Shown: in pieces, positions 63,463-64,000 of the stretch
Position numbering within the stretch: the first letter of the stretch is position 1
How the letters are laid out: each line of letters opens with the position of its first letter
Assembly: GCF_008932435.1 (NCBI RefSeq)
Contig: NZ_WBWE01000001.1
Coordinates: 434,001-498,000, forward strand
Reading direction: 5' to 3'
From: Brucella pseudintermedia
GTDB taxonomy: Bacteria > Pseudomonadota > Alphaproteobacteria > Rhizobiales > Rhizobiaceae
DNA: 64,000 nucleotides
The notes under the pieces: generated by a model
Databases searched by the model: none
What the model saw: only the letters and a program-made list of their open reading frames with translations
Told to the model about the DNA's origin: nothing
Translations under genes and position numbers: made by a program

Positions 63463-64000
63463 TAGCCGCGAACAGAAACTCAAGCGCTTCCTGATCGAAG
63501 AGGCGAAGGCGGTGGGTTTCGACGCCGTTGCCTTCACCACGCCCGATGCAATTCCGCAAGCCCCCGAACGGCTGCGGCAATATATTGCCGACGGCCATCA
63601 TGCCGACATGGAATGGATGGAGGAAACCGAAGCCCGCCGCGCCGATCCGAGCGTGCTGTGGCCGGAAGTCCGCTCCATCATGATGCTGGCCATGAATTAC
63701 GGGCCGGACGCCAATCCGCTCGCCATTCTGGACAAACGAGATCGCGCAGCCATCTCGGTCTATGCGCAGAACCGCGACTATCATGGCATTATCAAGGGCA
63801 AGCTGAAACACATCGCGAGCCGCTTCGCCGCGCGCGCCGGGCAGGACGTCAAGGTGTTTGTCGACACCGCGCCCGTCATGGAAAAGCCGCTCGCGCAAGC
63901 CGCCGGTCTCGGCTGGCAGGGCAAGCACACCAATCTGGTAAGCCGCGAGCTTGGCTCATGGCTGTTTCTCGGCTCGATTTTCACCACGGCGGAAATCCCG
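63443..64000 (+). CDS. queG: Epoxyqueuosine reductase QueG (C-terminus beyond window edge)
   Basis: The frame is open from an ATG at 63443 to the last base, so 186 residues are visible. They include the QueG-typical GHHADMEWM, AMNYGPDANPL and TAPVMEKPLAQAAGLGWQGK stretches. The iron-sulfur-cluster domain lies beyond the edge. The enzyme reduces epoxyqueuosine in tRNA to queuosine using cobalamin. It starts inside the GST gene and is co-transcribed. Confidence 0.93.
   Translation, partial: MATSISDSREQKLKRFLIEEAKAVGFDAVAFTTPDAIPQAPERLRQYIADGHHADMEWMEETEARRADPSVLWPEVRSIMMLAMNYGPDANPLAILDKRDRAAISVYAQNRDYHGIIKGKLKHIASRFAARAGQDVKVFVDTAPVMEKPLAQAAGLGWQGKHTNLVSRELGSWLFLGSIFTTAEIP

Overview
The window is typical alphaproteobacterial chromosome. 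It is most likely Brucella, or a very close Brucella/Ochrobactrum-group Rhizobiales strain. The evidence is moderately high GC, Rhizobiales-type gene clusters (rpmH-rnpA-yidC-engB-argB, dapE-truA-fmt-def, split pntA/pntAB/pntB), REP-like palindromes, and above all the octamer tandem repeat AGGGCAGT, the unit used in Brucella HOOF-Print/MLVA typing. No rRNA, tRNA, insertion sequence, prophage or CRISPR array was recognised. Most of the window is ordinary core genome; the strain-variable parts are the repeats, two or three AT-rich genes and a VapBC module.

Layout. 1-10.1 kb: a LysR regulator cut by the window edge, divergent from a branched-chain-amino-acid-type ABC importer (binding protein, LivG/F/H/M) followed by a GMC oxidoreductase; then metQ, a strong terminator, and metN-metI. 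10.2-16.4 kb: an AT-rich GT90-type glycosyltransferase, a VOC protein, a TPR lipoprotein, rpsU, a membrane protein with a serine-hydrolase motif, a MaoC hydratase and a HAD phosphatase. 16.5-22.6 kb: a COG4091-type dehydrogenase, octamer element A, the proton-translocating transhydrogenase operon, an aa3 oxidase subunit IV and an N-acyl-amino-acid-synthase-like protein. 22.8-36.9 kb: a serine hydrolase, a GGDEF-EAL c-di-GMP protein, an SDR, a class I glutamine amidotransferase, octamer element B, a 2-hydroxyacid dehydrogenase, LacI and MarR regulators, a creatininase-family protein, VapBC, a COG0523 zinc-type GTPase behind a Zur-like palindrome, a WD40-like protein, octamer element C and a secreted esterase.

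37-64 kb: msrP-msrQ, a DUF4105 protein, a RidA protein, a SnoaL-like protein, rpmH-rnpA-yidC, two large palindromes, engB-argB-nucleotidase-DUF817, a LOG protein, dapD, two paralogous small secreted proteins, a BTLCP-type peptidase, dapE, truA-fmt-def, rmuC, a SelW-like protein, an AT-rich orphan, lepA, an NDUFA9-like protein, uppP, a GST and the start of queG.

How the genes fit together. Lysine/peptidoglycan precursor supply (dapD, dapE), lipid carrier recycling (uppP), translation (rpsU, rpmH, rnpA, fmt, def, truA, lepA, queG) and membrane insertion (yidC) make the core. Nutrient import (liv-like, metNIQ), NADPH generation (pnt), methionine-sulfoxide repair (msrPQ) and metal homeostasis (COG0523) surround them. 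The most interesting non-coding signals are three octamer elements, each lying between a convergent gene pair and supplying or abutting stop codons, and several clean operator-like palindromes (upstream of the liv-like operon, the COG4091 gene, the COG0523 GTPase and the serine hydrolase). No wholly new multi-gene system was found.
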